Shown: positions 46,312 through 55,586 of the stretch, piece by piece
How positions within the stretch are numbered: the stretch's first letter is position 1
Layout of the letters: the number at the start of each line of letters is the position of its first letter
Origin: Cycloclasticus sp.
Lineage (GTDB): Bacteria; Pseudomonadota; Gammaproteobacteria; Methylococcales; Cycloclasticaceae
Assembly (NCBI GenBank): GCA_002700385.1
Contig: PADC01000004.1
Coordinates: 94,776-158,775, forward strand
DNA: 64,000 nucleotides
Direction: 5' to 3'
Notes under the pieces: generated by a model
Seen by the model: only the letters and a program-made list of their open reading frames with translations
What the model was told of the DNA's origin: nothing
The model's database searches: none
Translations under genes and position numbers: made by a program

Positions 46312-46560
46312 CTACCGTTTTTCTTTAATAAAAGCAACAATTGAATCCATGGCATGGCAACCTTGGCCCGTTTTTTGTTGAGCGCTGCGCCATTATCGCC
46401 ACCAGGTTGCCACCTGCACTATCGCCCGCAACAACCAGAGACAAGTCCAACCCATTGAACTTATCTCGATTGTCGTCAACCCATAATAAAGCGTGCCAAC
46501 AATCATTAACCGCTGTGGGGTATGGAAATTCTGGAGCCAACCTATAAATCCACCAACACA
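46312..46560 (-). pseudogene. Remnant of an HSL-family alpha/beta hydrolase
   Basis: The track ORF 46325-46603 contains YRLAPEFPYPTAVNDCWHALLWV and VVAGDSAGGNLVAIMAQRS, unmistakable pieces of the hormone-sensitive-lipase family around its nucleophile elbow. The N-terminal HGGG part is missing. After STKNGP the sequence jumps to a typical HSL C-terminus in another frame (HAMDSIVAFIKEKR, stop at 46312-46314), so more than 100 internal residues, including the catalytic Asp, are deleted. It is a decayed esterase gene left between two operons, not a working protein. Confidence 0.8.
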
Positions 46561-46574
46561 ACAGCCTTCCTTTT

Positions 46575-47741
46575 TTATCGATATTGCAAAGCAATTTTGC
46601 CAACTTTTTCCCTTGAAATAATTGTTTTCATAATTTGCGCTGTCCCATCACCAATTTGCAGACCCATCACATCCAGCATCCTTTGTTGATGTGGTAAGTC
46701 AGTGGTGTAACCGTAATGGCCGTTTAGCAATAAACAATTCTGTATGATTTCTGTCGCATATTTCGGCCCCATCCATTTCAATACAGCCGCTTCTTTTGTG
46801 TGTTTGTGTCCACCATCCCGCAATTTAAGTGTTTGATAAGCCAGTGCTCGTAAGGCTTCCAGCATGCTTTCATGCTCTGCCAACGGGAATGAAACACCTT
46901 GGAATTTTACCAACGGGGTGCCAAACGCTTCTCTTTCTTGTACGTACTGCCAGGTTTCGTCCACAGAAACCTGGGCGGCACCGACACACTCCAGCGCGAT
47001 CAAAACACGGCTTAAATCAAACCCAACCATAATTTTGGTAAAACCTTCATTTTCGTTGCCCAGTAAGGCAGAAGCAGGAATTTCAACGTTATCAAAAAAG
47101 ACAGAGCCTCGGCCAACGGGCTTGGTACCAATATCATCAAACTCTGTTCGACTGATGCCCGGTAAATTTAAATCGACTAAAAACGCCGACACACCATAAG
47201 GCCCTGATTCAACCGTGCCTGTACGTGCAAACATCAAAACGTTATCGGCTTGTGTTGCGTAGCTCATGGAGGTTTTTTCACCGTTTAATAGATACCCTGT
47301 ATCGGTACGCTCTGCTCTTAAAATCAGGTTACCTGCATCTGATCCCCCACGTGGTTCTGTTAAACCGAGCGCTGAAATCAGCTCACCGGATGCCATTTTA
47401 GGCAACACGTCATGTTTCATTTCTTCTGAACCAAAACGCATGATGACGTCACTCATTAACGGATTCGTCATATTCAAATAACTCAGGTTAAAATCGCCGT
47501 AAGCAATGGCTTCACAAATTAAACCGTTTACAAAACTTGTCGCACCAATTCCACCAAACTCTTCAGGAATATTCGGTGCCAATAAGCCCAGCTCACCCAT
47601 CTCTTTAATCAGCCCACGATCCAATGTGGATTCGCTGTTAATGGCACGTTCGCGATAGCCTTCATACAATTTTTCGCTTGCGAAACGTTGTGCCATTTCC
47701 TGGATCATTTTTTCTTCATCTGTTAATAATGCCGGATTCAT
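46575..47741 (-). CDS. aliB: Acyl-CoA dehydrogenase, cyclohexanecarboxyl-CoA dehydrogenase-like (AliB), second copy
   Basis: 388 aa. LTEPRGGSDAGNLILRAERTD, KTSMSYATQADNVLMFART, GRGSVFFDNVEIPASALLG and LLLNGHYGYTTDLPHQQRMLDVMGLQIGDGTAQIMKTIISREKVG. It shares with the protein at 19096 the GDGTxQI loop, where Asp replaces the MCAD Glu, the AliB-type feature. It overlaps the AliA-like ligase gene by 4 bp, so activation and first oxidation are coupled. It probably acts on a cyclohexane-type carboxyl-CoA. Last gene of the atu-like operon. Confidence 0.8.
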   Translation of the reverse strand: MNPALLTDEEKMIQEMAQRFASEKLYEGYRERAINSESTLDRGLIKEMGELGLLAPNIPEEFGGIGATSFVNGLICEAIAYGDFNLSYLNMTNPLMSDVIMRFGSEEMKHDVLPKMASGELISALGLTEPRGGSDAGNLILRAERTDTGYLLNGEKTSMSYATQADNVLMFARTGTVESGPYGVSAFLVDLNLPGISRTEFDDIGTKPVGRGSVFFDNVEIPASALLGNENEGFTKIMVGFDLSRVLIALECVGAAQVSVDETWQYVQEREAFGTPLVKFQGVSFPLAEHESMLEALRALAYQTLKLRDGGHKHTKEAAVLKWMGPKYATEIIQNCLLLNGHYGYTTDLPHQQRMLDVMGLQIGDGTAQIMKTIISREKVGKIALQYR

Positions 47742-49378
47742 AATGTGTCCTTTATTTGTAGCTTTTCAGCCATTTGTCGTAATTTAAATTTTTGGATTTT
47801 TCCACTGGCTGTTCTTGGCATCGCCGATAATGTTTCTACGTATTCAGGCCAATAGTTTTTACTCAGCCCTTCATCTGACAGGTAATCCTTAATTTGCTGT
47901 ATATTTATTTCAGCGCCTTTTTGTAAAGTAACAAAGCAGCAGGCTCTCTCACCCAGACGCTCATCTGGTTTTGCAACGATCGCTATGTCTTCTAATAAGG
48001 GATTTTTGTATAGGGTGTTTTCAACCAAGGCAACTGGAATATTTTCACCACCTCGAATAATAATATCCTTAGAGCGACCTGTAATTCGGATGTATTTTTG
48101 ATGAATAATTTTTGCCAAATCGCCTGTTTCAAACCAGCCGTCAGAATCGGTATCGTATGCCTCGGGGCGTTTCAAATAACCAACAAAGTTACCCGCCCCA
48201 CGTGTTTGCAATCGGCCTTCTTTATTTTCACCTAATGTGTTGCCTTCTCTATCAACAACACGCATTTCTGTTCCAGAATAAGGAAAACCATCTGTCTCAA
48301 ATACTTTTTCTTCACTGTCTGTTAAGAGCGTTGTCGTGACCGCTGACATTTCTGTCATGCCCCACACGGTAATCAAATTCACATTTAAACGCTTTGCTGC
48401 TCGCCGGCCGATCGCCGGTGGGACTGGCGCACCACCACAGACAAACACTCTAAATGTATCGTGGTTACACGCTTCTAAAGCGTCAGATGCACTTAAGTCC
48501 GCTAAGAAGGGTGTTGCTCCCATCGTAAAAGCGATCTTCTCATCACGGATGATTTCCCAGGCGGTTTGGGGATCCCATTGATCTAGAAGCACCGTTGTCG
48601 TCGACAACATCATCGGTACGCTAATGCCGTACATCAGCCCTGTCATATGGGCGGTGGGTGAGCCCATAAAAACGTGTTCGTTTTCTGTTAATTGAATCCG
48701 TTCGATAAATTTTCTTGCACAATAATCATGTGTGTTGGGTGTGTGCATGACACCTTTTGGCGCACCTGTTGTGCCAGAGGTATACATCAATAAAAAAACG
48801 TCGTTAGGTAATAATGTTGATTTTTCGAACAGCGCGCGGTCTTCTAGACTCACCTCTTCCTTCATAAATGGGTCGAGTCCATCCTCGGCTAAAATGCAAA
48901 CATGCTCTAAACAGGGTAACGACTCACCGAGTTGCTCGATCATGCTTTTGTGGTCATAACCTCTAAACGTTTCTGGGGCAAAAATGACTTTTGATTCCGC
49001 GAAACCCAACATGTAACTGAGCTCGCTTTCTCTAAAAATAGGCATTAACGGGTTACTGACCGCCCCAACACGCATACACGCCAGATACACCACGACAAAT
49101 TCCCACCAATTTGGTAACTGGAAGGAAACAACATCACCTTTACAAACGCCTTTATGCAACAAACCTGCGGCTAAACGGTCTGATAACGCTAATAATTCTG
49201 CGTAAGTTTTTGACTGCTTATCATTGTTCTCTTTACGATAGCCGATCACAGCCGGCTTGTTACCGTGTTTAACAACAGCCTCATCAAAATATTCCAGTAA
49301 CGTTTTATCCTGCCAATCTTTTGAATCACGCATTGCTTCAATACGTTCATCTGGCAAAATCGGGTCAACGATGGACAT
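47738..49378 (-). CDS. aliA: AMP-forming acyl-CoA ligase, cyclohexanecarboxylate-CoA ligase-like (AliA)
   Basis: 546 aa. SFQLPNWWEFVVVYLACMRVGAVSNPLMPIFRESELSYMLGFAESKVIFAPETFRGYDH strongly recalls AliA. The adenylation motif MYTSGTTGAPKGVMHTPN, VWGMTEMSAV, ETGDLAKIIHQKYIRITGRSKDIIIRGGENIPV and TASGKIQKFKLR complete the enzyme. The partner gene encodes an AliB-like dehydrogenase, as in alicyclic acid degraders. In an Atu context it could equally activate citronellate or geranate (AtuH role). The order AtuA then ligase then dehydrogenase supports a mixed cluster. Confidence 0.82.
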   Translation of the reverse strand: MSIVDPILPDERIEAMRDSKDWQDKTLLEYFDEAVVKHGNKPAVIGYRKENNDKQSKTYAELLALSDRLAAGLLHKGVCKGDVVSFQLPNWWEFVVVYLACMRVGAVSNPLMPIFRESELSYMLGFAESKVIFAPETFRGYDHKSMIEQLGESLPCLEHVCILAEDGLDPFMKEEVSLEDRALFEKSTLLPNDVFLLMYTSGTTGAPKGVMHTPNTHDYCARKFIERIQLTENEHVFMGSPTAHMTGLMYGISVPMMLSTTTVLLDQWDPQTAWEIIRDEKIAFTMGATPFLADLSASDALEACNHDTFRVFVCGGAPVPPAIGRRAAKRLNVNLITVWGMTEMSAVTTTLLTDSEEKVFETDGFPYSGTEMRVVDREGNTLGENKEGRLQTRGAGNFVGYLKRPEAYDTDSDGWFETGDLAKIIHQKYIRITGRSKDIIIRGGENIPVALVENTLYKNPLLEDIAIVAKPDERLGERACCFVTLQKGAEINIQQIKDYLSDEGLSKNYWPEYVETLSAMPRTASGKIQKFKLRQMAEKLQIKDTL

Positions 49379-49387
49379 GTTTACTCC

Positions 49388-51181
49388 TTAGTTATCTTTA
49401 ATTAAACCAACCGGGACGCTAACAGGCATTGCTAAAATTTGTTGAGCGTAGGTTTTACCTTGAACATCAACGTTCATTGAACTAACGCCGCCGCCACCTA
49501 AAGCGTCGTGTAGGAAAAAGTTAAAAGCCTCTATACCTGGCAAGTAGAATCGTTCAACCCGACCTTTTGCCACATGGGAAAACCACTCACCGACGGACTC
49601 TGCCGTTAGAGATTGGCTAATGTAAGCCATATATTCAGGCTGACGAGCAATGACACCGATGTTAGCAAACCGCCCTTTATCGCCACTGCGTGCTACCGCT
49701 AATTTCAGCAAAGGCACCTCTTCCATTGCCCCCTCATCAGTTGCACCAAGTGGCTCACTGACCCTCTCTATTTGTTCGCTTCTAAATGGTACGCCAGCCA
49801 CTGAGGGATAACTTAATTCAACGCCATCCACCTCAACCCGTGCGCTGGTCTCAGTTTTGTTTAATAAGAATGAATACAAGCTGATCACGGGCGATACTTT
49901 TGGACGCCCTGCTTCACCCGCTGCACATCGACCGCCCGTCATATTTAAAATAACGCCCATCACTTCTCTAGAAAAAAGCGCAACGGCTTCCCGTTTTTCG
50001 TGATGAACTGCCATTCTTAAGACAATTTCTTGTAGAGCCTCAGGTGCGGCAAAATGCGTGGGATTCCATAAAGCATTTGCACCTAATAAATTGATGGACT
50101 GTTGCTTGAAATCGCCATAGCCCTGTTCCGATAGCAAAGCTCTGCATCGCTCAAGAATGGCATCAGCGGTTAATTGGGCTTTTTTTAGTACATCAAACCC
50201 TGTTAGCAATTGGGTATAAACAGCGCGATAGCCGTCTAAATAGGTTGCCGATACTTTGTACTGATCAGTGGCCGGATAACCGATAGCGCCTTTCACTAAT
50301 ACTCGATTCTTGCCGTCATCTATCAGTTCGACTTGCGAAAAATCACACACCACATCCGGCAAAAAATAGGCCTGAGGATCACCAATTTCATAAATCATCT
50401 GTTCGGCAACGGTTAATTTAGACACTAAACCACCTGTTCCAAGCGCTTTAGTCACGACAAATTCCCCATCCTGCTGACACTCAACAATGGGGTATCCCAT
50501 ATCTGCCCAATCATCACAACTATCTTGCCAATCGGTAAAATTTCCACCGGTTACCTGACAGCCACATTTAATCAAGTGCCCTGCCAAAGAACCCATCGAT
50601 AATTTATCTAAATCATCAACTGCCCATTGATACTCATGAATTAACACGCCCAATGTGGTGGCAGAATCAACGACCCGCCCCGTAATCACAATATCAGCGC
50701 CAGCGTCTAACGCAGCGGCAATTGGAAAAGCACCCAAATAGGCATTGATACTGGCTAATTTAGCGGGAAAAGCCGCACCCGTTTCCATCTCGGTGACGCC
50801 GGAGGCACGCAATGCATCCTCTTTTGACAATAAATTATCACCACTGACTGCGCCAATTTTTAACTGAATGCCTTGCTCATCTAAGATCGTTTGAATAGCC
50901 TCTTTGCACGCCGTTAAATTGACCCCTCCCGCATTCGCAACAACTTTTACTCCGCGTTCCTTAATGTCTTTTAAATTCGGCTTTAAAATTTGTTGAACAA
51001 AGTCGGTTGCATACCCCAGCTGATCAGATTTAGATTTGGCATTTGCCAACAACGACATGGTCACTTCAGCCAAATAGTCATAGACGAGATAATCCACATC
51101 ACCTTTGCTTAATAACTGTTGGGTTGCATAAGCACTGTCCCCCCAATAACCTGATGCGCCACCAATTCTAATTTTTTTCAT
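49388..51181 (-). CDS. atuA: AtuA / DUF1446 family acyclic terpene utilisation protein
   Basis: Start set to ATG 51181 (MKKIRIGGASGYWGDS) with AAGGAAG upstream; the track's 51211 start lies inside atuF. 597 aa. The N-terminal DUF1446 domain (IRIGGASGYWGDSAYATQQLL, VVANAGGVN, GADIVITGRVVDSATTLG, GGNFTDW) is followed by the C-terminal AtuA domain (LAVARSGDKGRFANIGVIAR, LHDALGGGGVSSMNVD). AtuA is required for citronellol and geraniol growth in Pseudomonas, but its reaction is not firmly established. The neighbours atuF, atuE, atuC and atuD confirm the assignment. Confidence 0.92.
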   Translation of the reverse strand: MKKIRIGGASGYWGDSAYATQQLLSKGDVDYLVYDYLAEVTMSLLANAKSKSDQLGYATDFVQQILKPNLKDIKERGVKVVANAGGVNLTACKEAIQTILDEQGIQLKIGAVSGDNLLSKEDALRASGVTEMETGAAFPAKLASINAYLGAFPIAAALDAGADIVITGRVVDSATTLGVLIHEYQWAVDDLDKLSMGSLAGHLIKCGCQVTGGNFTDWQDSCDDWADMGYPIVECQQDGEFVVTKALGTGGLVSKLTVAEQMIYEIGDPQAYFLPDVVCDFSQVELIDDGKNRVLVKGAIGYPATDQYKVSATYLDGYRAVYTQLLTGFDVLKKAQLTADAILERCRALLSEQGYGDFKQQSINLLGANALWNPTHFAAPEALQEIVLRMAVHHEKREAVALFSREVMGVILNMTGGRCAAGEAGRPKVSPVISLYSFLLNKTETSARVEVDGVELSYPSVAGVPFRSEQIERVSEPLGATDEGAMEEVPLLKLAVARSGDKGRFANIGVIARQPEYMAYISQSLTAESVGEWFSHVAKGRVERFYLPGIEAFNFFLHDALGGGGVSSMNVDVQGKTYAQQILAMPVSVPVGLIKDN

Positions 51182-51191
51182 CCTGTCTTCC

Positions 51192-53147
51192 TTATTCATC
51201 TGCGTTGACATCTATTAATGGATGGCCAACCTCCACTTGTTGATCGGGCGTCACATACACTTCGCTAACGGTACCGGCTTTTTGAGCATTTAATTCTTGA
51301 AACATTTTCATCGACTCTAAAACAACCAATAAATCACCTTTATTAACGGTTTCTCCGGCCTTCACTTTGACATCAGCGATACGTCCACTCATGGGTGCAA
51401 CGAGGTTGGCCCCCAGTTCTTCCTCATCACGTTTGTTTGAAAATGATAATTTCTCAAACATCGCCACGTCAGAGCGGTTATCAATGTAAAGACACTGTTG
51501 TTCATCCAACGCCACAGTGACGCTCGACCGAATACCATTCACCTGTAGTGTCAATTCACCTTCTGCCTCGTTTAAGATAATGACGTCTTGCGTTTCGAAC
51601 CCATCAGCTTCAACGCAATACTGATGACCGTCTTGCGAAACCACAAAATCCCGTTGTGTTTGCTGAAACTTCAATCTAACCGGCCAACTCAATACCCCGG
51701 TGCTTCTCCAACCAGTAGCTCCCTGAGTTCTTGATAATAAAATGGCTGCCATCGACCACATGGCGTCAGATGGGCTGAAACAACCCTGATTTTCTTTCTG
51801 TGGCAGATAAGTCTCTTCAATATGCCGGGTTGTGGCTTCTCCCATCACAAAAACCGGGTCTTCAAGCAAGCCCAGTAAAAAGGGCTTATTGCTCGACAGT
51901 CCTAATAAAACGGTCTCTTTCAGTGCGCGCCTTAAACGTCTGATGGCTTCATGACGTGTTTCACCAAAAGCGATCAGTTTTGCTAGCATTGAGTCATAGT
52001 AAGGCGTGATCATTTGCCCCTTCACAATGCCGTTATCAGTGCGGATGCCTTTTCCTGAAGGCATTTTCCAATCGCGAACCAAGCCTGTCTGAGGGACAAA
52101 ACCTGCCTCACAATCTTCTGCATACAAGCGGACTTCTATGGCATGACCCTTAAGATGAATATCACGTTGCCTAAGCGGTAAATCGTCGCCAGCAGCAACC
52201 AATAATTGCCATTCGACCAGGTCTAAACCGGTAATGAGTTCAGTTACGGGGTGTTCAACCTGCAAGCGTGTATTCATTTCTAAAAAATAAAACGCCCCAT
52301 CTTGCGCTACAAGAAATTCAACCGTACCAGCGCCCACGTAATTTACCGCTTTTGCTGCCTGTACAGCCGCTTCACCCATCTTTTTACGTAGTTCGTCACT
52401 CATGCCGGGTGCGGGTGCTTCTTCAATGACTTTTTGGTTGCGGCGTTGCATGGAGCAATCTCGTTCGCCCAAATAAACCGTATGGCCTGCTTTATCAGCA
52501 AAAATTTGAATCTCAATATGCCGAGCTTGCTCAACACATTTTTCAAGCAATAATTCTGAGGAACCGAAACTGCTAAGCGCCTCGGCTCTGGCAGACTCAG
52601 CCTCTGCTTTCAGCTTCAGTGGCTCTCTGACAATCCGAATGCCTCGTCCACCACCCCCTGCCGCCGCTTTAACCATAACGGGGTAGCCTATTCGATCGGC
52701 TTGTTGCTGTAGAACTTGGTCATCGCCTGAAGGGCCATCGTAGCCGGGAACTAACGGCACCTCGGCATCCAGCATTTTGTGCCTCGCCACCGTTTTATTC
52801 CCCATCACGGCAATAGCGGCAGAAGGCGGCCCTATAAAAGTTAGTCCTGCCTGTTCACATCGGCGGGCAAATTCCATCGATTCTGATAAAAATCCATAGC
52901 CCGGATGGATCGCTTCAGCATTGGTCTTTTGAGCAGCCGCAATAATGTTATCAATATTAAGGTAAGACTTATCGACAGCCGATTCGCCAATACAAATGGC
53001 TGTATCTGCCAAGGCCACATGCAAAGCGTCTCTATCAGCTTCACTATAAACAGCCACTGTTTCATAACCCATTTCTTTTGCTGTTTTAATCACCCGAACG
53101 GCAATCTCGCCACGATTAGCAATCAGTATGGTGTTAAATTTACTCAT
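51192..53147 (-). CDS. atuF: Geranyl-CoA carboxylase alpha subunit (biotin carboxylase + BCCP)
   Basis: 651 aa. MSKFNTILIANRGEIAVRVIK, KAAAGGGGRGIR, EMNTRLQVEHPVTE for biotin carboxylase, a mid-domain, and the C-terminal biotinyl domain with VVLESMKMFQELNAQ. It carboxylates enzyme-bound biotin for transfer by the beta subunit AtuC to the allylic methyl of geranyl-CoA. The same fold serves methylcrotonyl-CoA carboxylase, but the atuA/atuE/atuD context supports AtuF. Overlaps atuE by 4 bp. The gene is intact although atuC is interrupted. Confidence 0.88.
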   Translation of the reverse strand: MSKFNTILIANRGEIAVRVIKTAKEMGYETVAVYSEADRDALHVALADTAICIGESAVDKSYLNIDNIIAAAQKTNAEAIHPGYGFLSESMEFARRCEQAGLTFIGPPSAAIAVMGNKTVARHKMLDAEVPLVPGYDGPSGDDQVLQQQADRIGYPVMVKAAAGGGGRGIRIVREPLKLKAEAESARAEALSSFGSSELLLEKCVEQARHIEIQIFADKAGHTVYLGERDCSMQRRNQKVIEEAPAPGMSDELRKKMGEAAVQAAKAVNYVGAGTVEFLVAQDGAFYFLEMNTRLQVEHPVTELITGLDLVEWQLLVAAGDDLPLRQRDIHLKGHAIEVRLYAEDCEAGFVPQTGLVRDWKMPSGKGIRTDNGIVKGQMITPYYDSMLAKLIAFGETRHEAIRRLRRALKETVLLGLSSNKPFLLGLLEDPVFVMGEATTRHIEETYLPQKENQGCFSPSDAMWSMAAILLSRTQGATGWRSTGVLSWPVRLKFQQTQRDFVVSQDGHQYCVEADGFETQDVIILNEAEGELTLQVNGIRSSVTVALDEQQCLYIDNRSDVAMFEKLSFSNKRDEEELGANLVAPMSGRIADVKVKAGETVNKGDLLVVLESMKMFQELNAQKAGTVSEVYVTPDQQVEVGHPLIDVNADE

Positions 53148-53953
53148 TTCTCAGCCGTCCATATCGGTTTTCTTTTTTCAACAAAAGCACGGTGCCCTTC
53201 GCGACCTTCATCTTGTTTATTTAATTTGGAAAAAATATCTGCTGAAAACTCAATCATCTCGTCTTCATCTTTCTGCCCCACCTGATGCATTATTTTTTTT
53301 GTTGCCGCACAGGCTTTAGGGCCACAACGTTCCACTTGTTGAATAACAGATTCCAATAATTCAATCAGCTGTTGTGTTGATGCAGCGAGATACTGCGCAA
53401 TTCCTAGCTGATAGGCCATCTCACCGTTAATTCTCTCGCCCGTTAGCGCCATTTGCTTTGCACGTGTTAAGCCGATTCGCTTAACGACATAAGGGGCTAT
53501 TTGTGCCGGTGCAATGCCTAATGTGGTTTCTGGCATGCCCAGTTTGGCGTCTTGGTGAACCAAAGTCAGGTCAGCTATACAGGCCAGGCCAAAACCGCCA
53601 CCCATGGCTGAGCCTTCTACAACCACGATCAGCGTTTGAGGTAAATGCCAGAATTTTTTAAATAATTGCCCCGATTTAATATTTCTTTCTCTAGCGGGGT
53701 CTATACCTTTAGTTGAAGAATCGGTTTGCTCTTTACGTTCTTTAATATCCCCGCCAGCACAAAAATGCCCACCGGCTCCTTGCAAGATAACAACACGAAT
53801 TAAATCTGTACTTGATAAAAAATCAGCCAATTCATGCAATTCCTGATTCATCTGATTATTCATGGCATTACGCCGTTCAGGGCGATTTAACGTCACGTAA
53901 AGCCGAGCGCCCGACTGTTTAAGTAATAAAGTATTGGTTGCAGGCAAGCTCAT
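53144..53953 (-). CDS. atuE: Isohexenylglutaconyl-CoA hydratase
   Basis: Start set to ATG 53953 (MSLPATNTLLLKQSG), directly after the atuC stop; the track's 54022 start is inside atuC. 269 aa crotonase: FCAGGDIKERK oxyanion hole, AMGGGFGLACIADLTLVHQDAKLGMPETTLGIAPAQIAPYVVKRIG. The GIAPAQIAPYV stretch separates glutaconyl-CoA hydratases (AtuE, LiuC) from other crotonases. It hydrates the carboxylated product to a 3-hydroxy-3-alkylglutaryl-CoA. Confidence 0.86.
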   Translation of the reverse strand: MSLPATNTLLLKQSGARLYVTLNRPERRNAMNNQMNQELHELADFLSSTDLIRVVILQGAGGHFCAGGDIKERKEQTDSSTKGIDPARERNIKSGQLFKKFWHLPQTLIVVVEGSAMGGGFGLACIADLTLVHQDAKLGMPETTLGIAPAQIAPYVVKRIGLTRAKQMALTGERINGEMAYQLGIAQYLAASTQQLIELLESVIQQVERCGPKACAATKKIMHQVGQKDEDEMIEFSADIFSKLNKQDEGREGHRAFVEKRKPIWTAEK

Positions 53954-53954
53954 A

Positions 53955-55574
53955 CTAAATTCTCGCAACACCAAAGGTGTTTGGATCAAGTTTTGTTTCT
54001 CGACCCCGCACCACAATATCAATTAACTCGGAAAGCAAACGGCGACTTTTTCGTGGATCAATAATGCCTTCATCCCAGACTACAGAGGTGCAATAAAGCG
54101 CCGAAGAAACGCTCGAATAATATTTCAGAATATCGTCGGTTTGTTTGGCTAAAAAAGGTTCATCAATGGGTTTATTATTGGCTTTTTGTTTATTTTCATA
54201 CACGATCTACATCACCGTTGCGGCTTGTTCTCCACCCATCACTGCTAACGTGTTCGTTGGCCATGCAAAGAGAAATTCCGGCTCAAATGAACGGCCCGAC
54301 ATGGCGTAATTTCCTGCACCAAAAGCCCCACCAATATTAAGCGTTATTTTCGGCACCGTGGCATTCGCAACCGCTTGAATCAGCTTGGCGCCATTTTTAA
54401 TCATGCCCCGTTGTTCATGTTCAACCCCAACGATAAATCCCGTGGTGTTTTGTAAAAAGATCAACGGTTTATTCGCTTGGCAACACAGCTGTATAAATTG
54501 GGTTGCCTTGCCGGCCCCTTTGTTGGTGATTGGGCCATTATTGGCAATCATGCCGCAATGTTTACCCTCTATTTCAGCAAACCCACACACCGTGAAAGGA
54601 TCATAGTTCGCTTTAAATTCCACAAAATCTGAATCATCAATTAAGCGTGCGATGACTTCACGGCTATCGTACGGTTTGTGGTAATCTGCGGGCACAATGC
54701 CGCATAGCTCGTCAATGTCGTAACGGGGTCCTTTATAGGGTTTGTTTGTTTCAACGGGCAAACGATCATTCCAATTTAAGCTTTTCACCACTTCGCGGGT
54801 CATTTCAATCGCATGTGCATCATCTTCAGCCAAATATTCAGCAAGCCCCGACTCTCTGGCGTGCATATCGGCTCCGCCCAGTTCTTCTTCTTCGGCAATT
54901 TCACCGGTCGCGGCCTTTAATAAGGGCGGGCCAGCCAGATAGGCTCGCGCCTTGTCTTTCACCATCACCACGTAATCGGACATGCCCGGTATATAAGCGC
55001 CACCCGCTGTTGATGCGCCATGAACCACCGTAATTTGTGGTAACCCTTTAGCAGAAGCATGTGCTTGTGACATAAAGCGGTGACCCGCTAAATTAAACCC
55101 CAAATGTTGTAAAAATAAATTACCGCCACCACTTTGTACTAAGCAGATAAAGGGCAGCCTTGAAGCGCTGGCAATTTCTTGCGCGCGACGTAATTTTTCG
55201 TAAGCGTGCGGCATGTTGGTACCCGCTTTAATCGCCGCATCATTCACATAAACCATGCAACGGGTATTTTCCACAAACCCAATACCCACAATAATGCCAG
55301 CGCCGTATACATTGTCTTCACCGTCATCATCGTGTTGGCCTAACCCGGCTAACGTGCTCAGTTCTATAAAACTCGCGCCCGGATCAAGCAGCAAATCCAA
55401 CCGTTCTCTAGGCAAAAGCTGCCCTCTTTTTTTAAACAGCTCCTGTTTTCTCTTAGAGGCAAGATGTACTTTATTTTCAAGCTCATTCACATTTTTAATC
55501 AGGGCTAATAAATCTTCCCGGTTTTTTTTGAAAGCAGCGCTTTGGGTATTAACTTTACTTTGAATAACGGCCAT
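53955..55574 (-). pseudogene. atuC: Geranyl-CoA carboxylase beta subunit with in-frame TAG stop
   Basis: ORFs 54207-55574 (455 aa) and 53955-54203 (82 aa) are in the same frame, separated by TAG at 54207-54209 and two sense codons; together they give the normal length of about 540 aa. The large part has GLGQHDDDGEDNVYGAG, VHGASTAGGAYIPGMSDYVVMV, LGGADMHARESGLAEYLAEDDAHA and NIGGAFGAGNYAMSGRSFEPEFLFAWPTNTLAVMGGEQAATVM. The small part continues IVYENKQKA... KYYSSVSSALYCTSVVWDEGIIDPRKSRRLL, the conserved C-terminus. A single-base nonsense change, a sequencing error or read-through would explain it. Truncation would remove the final helices that help form the active oligomer. Confidence 0.88.
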
Positions 55575-55586
55575 AATTTTTCTTAA

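Noticed and set aside
54207-54209. Pyrrolysine or other recoding at the atuC TAG
   Set aside because: No pyl genes or recoding context in the window, and the family has no conserved special residue at this place. A nonsense change or error is more likely.
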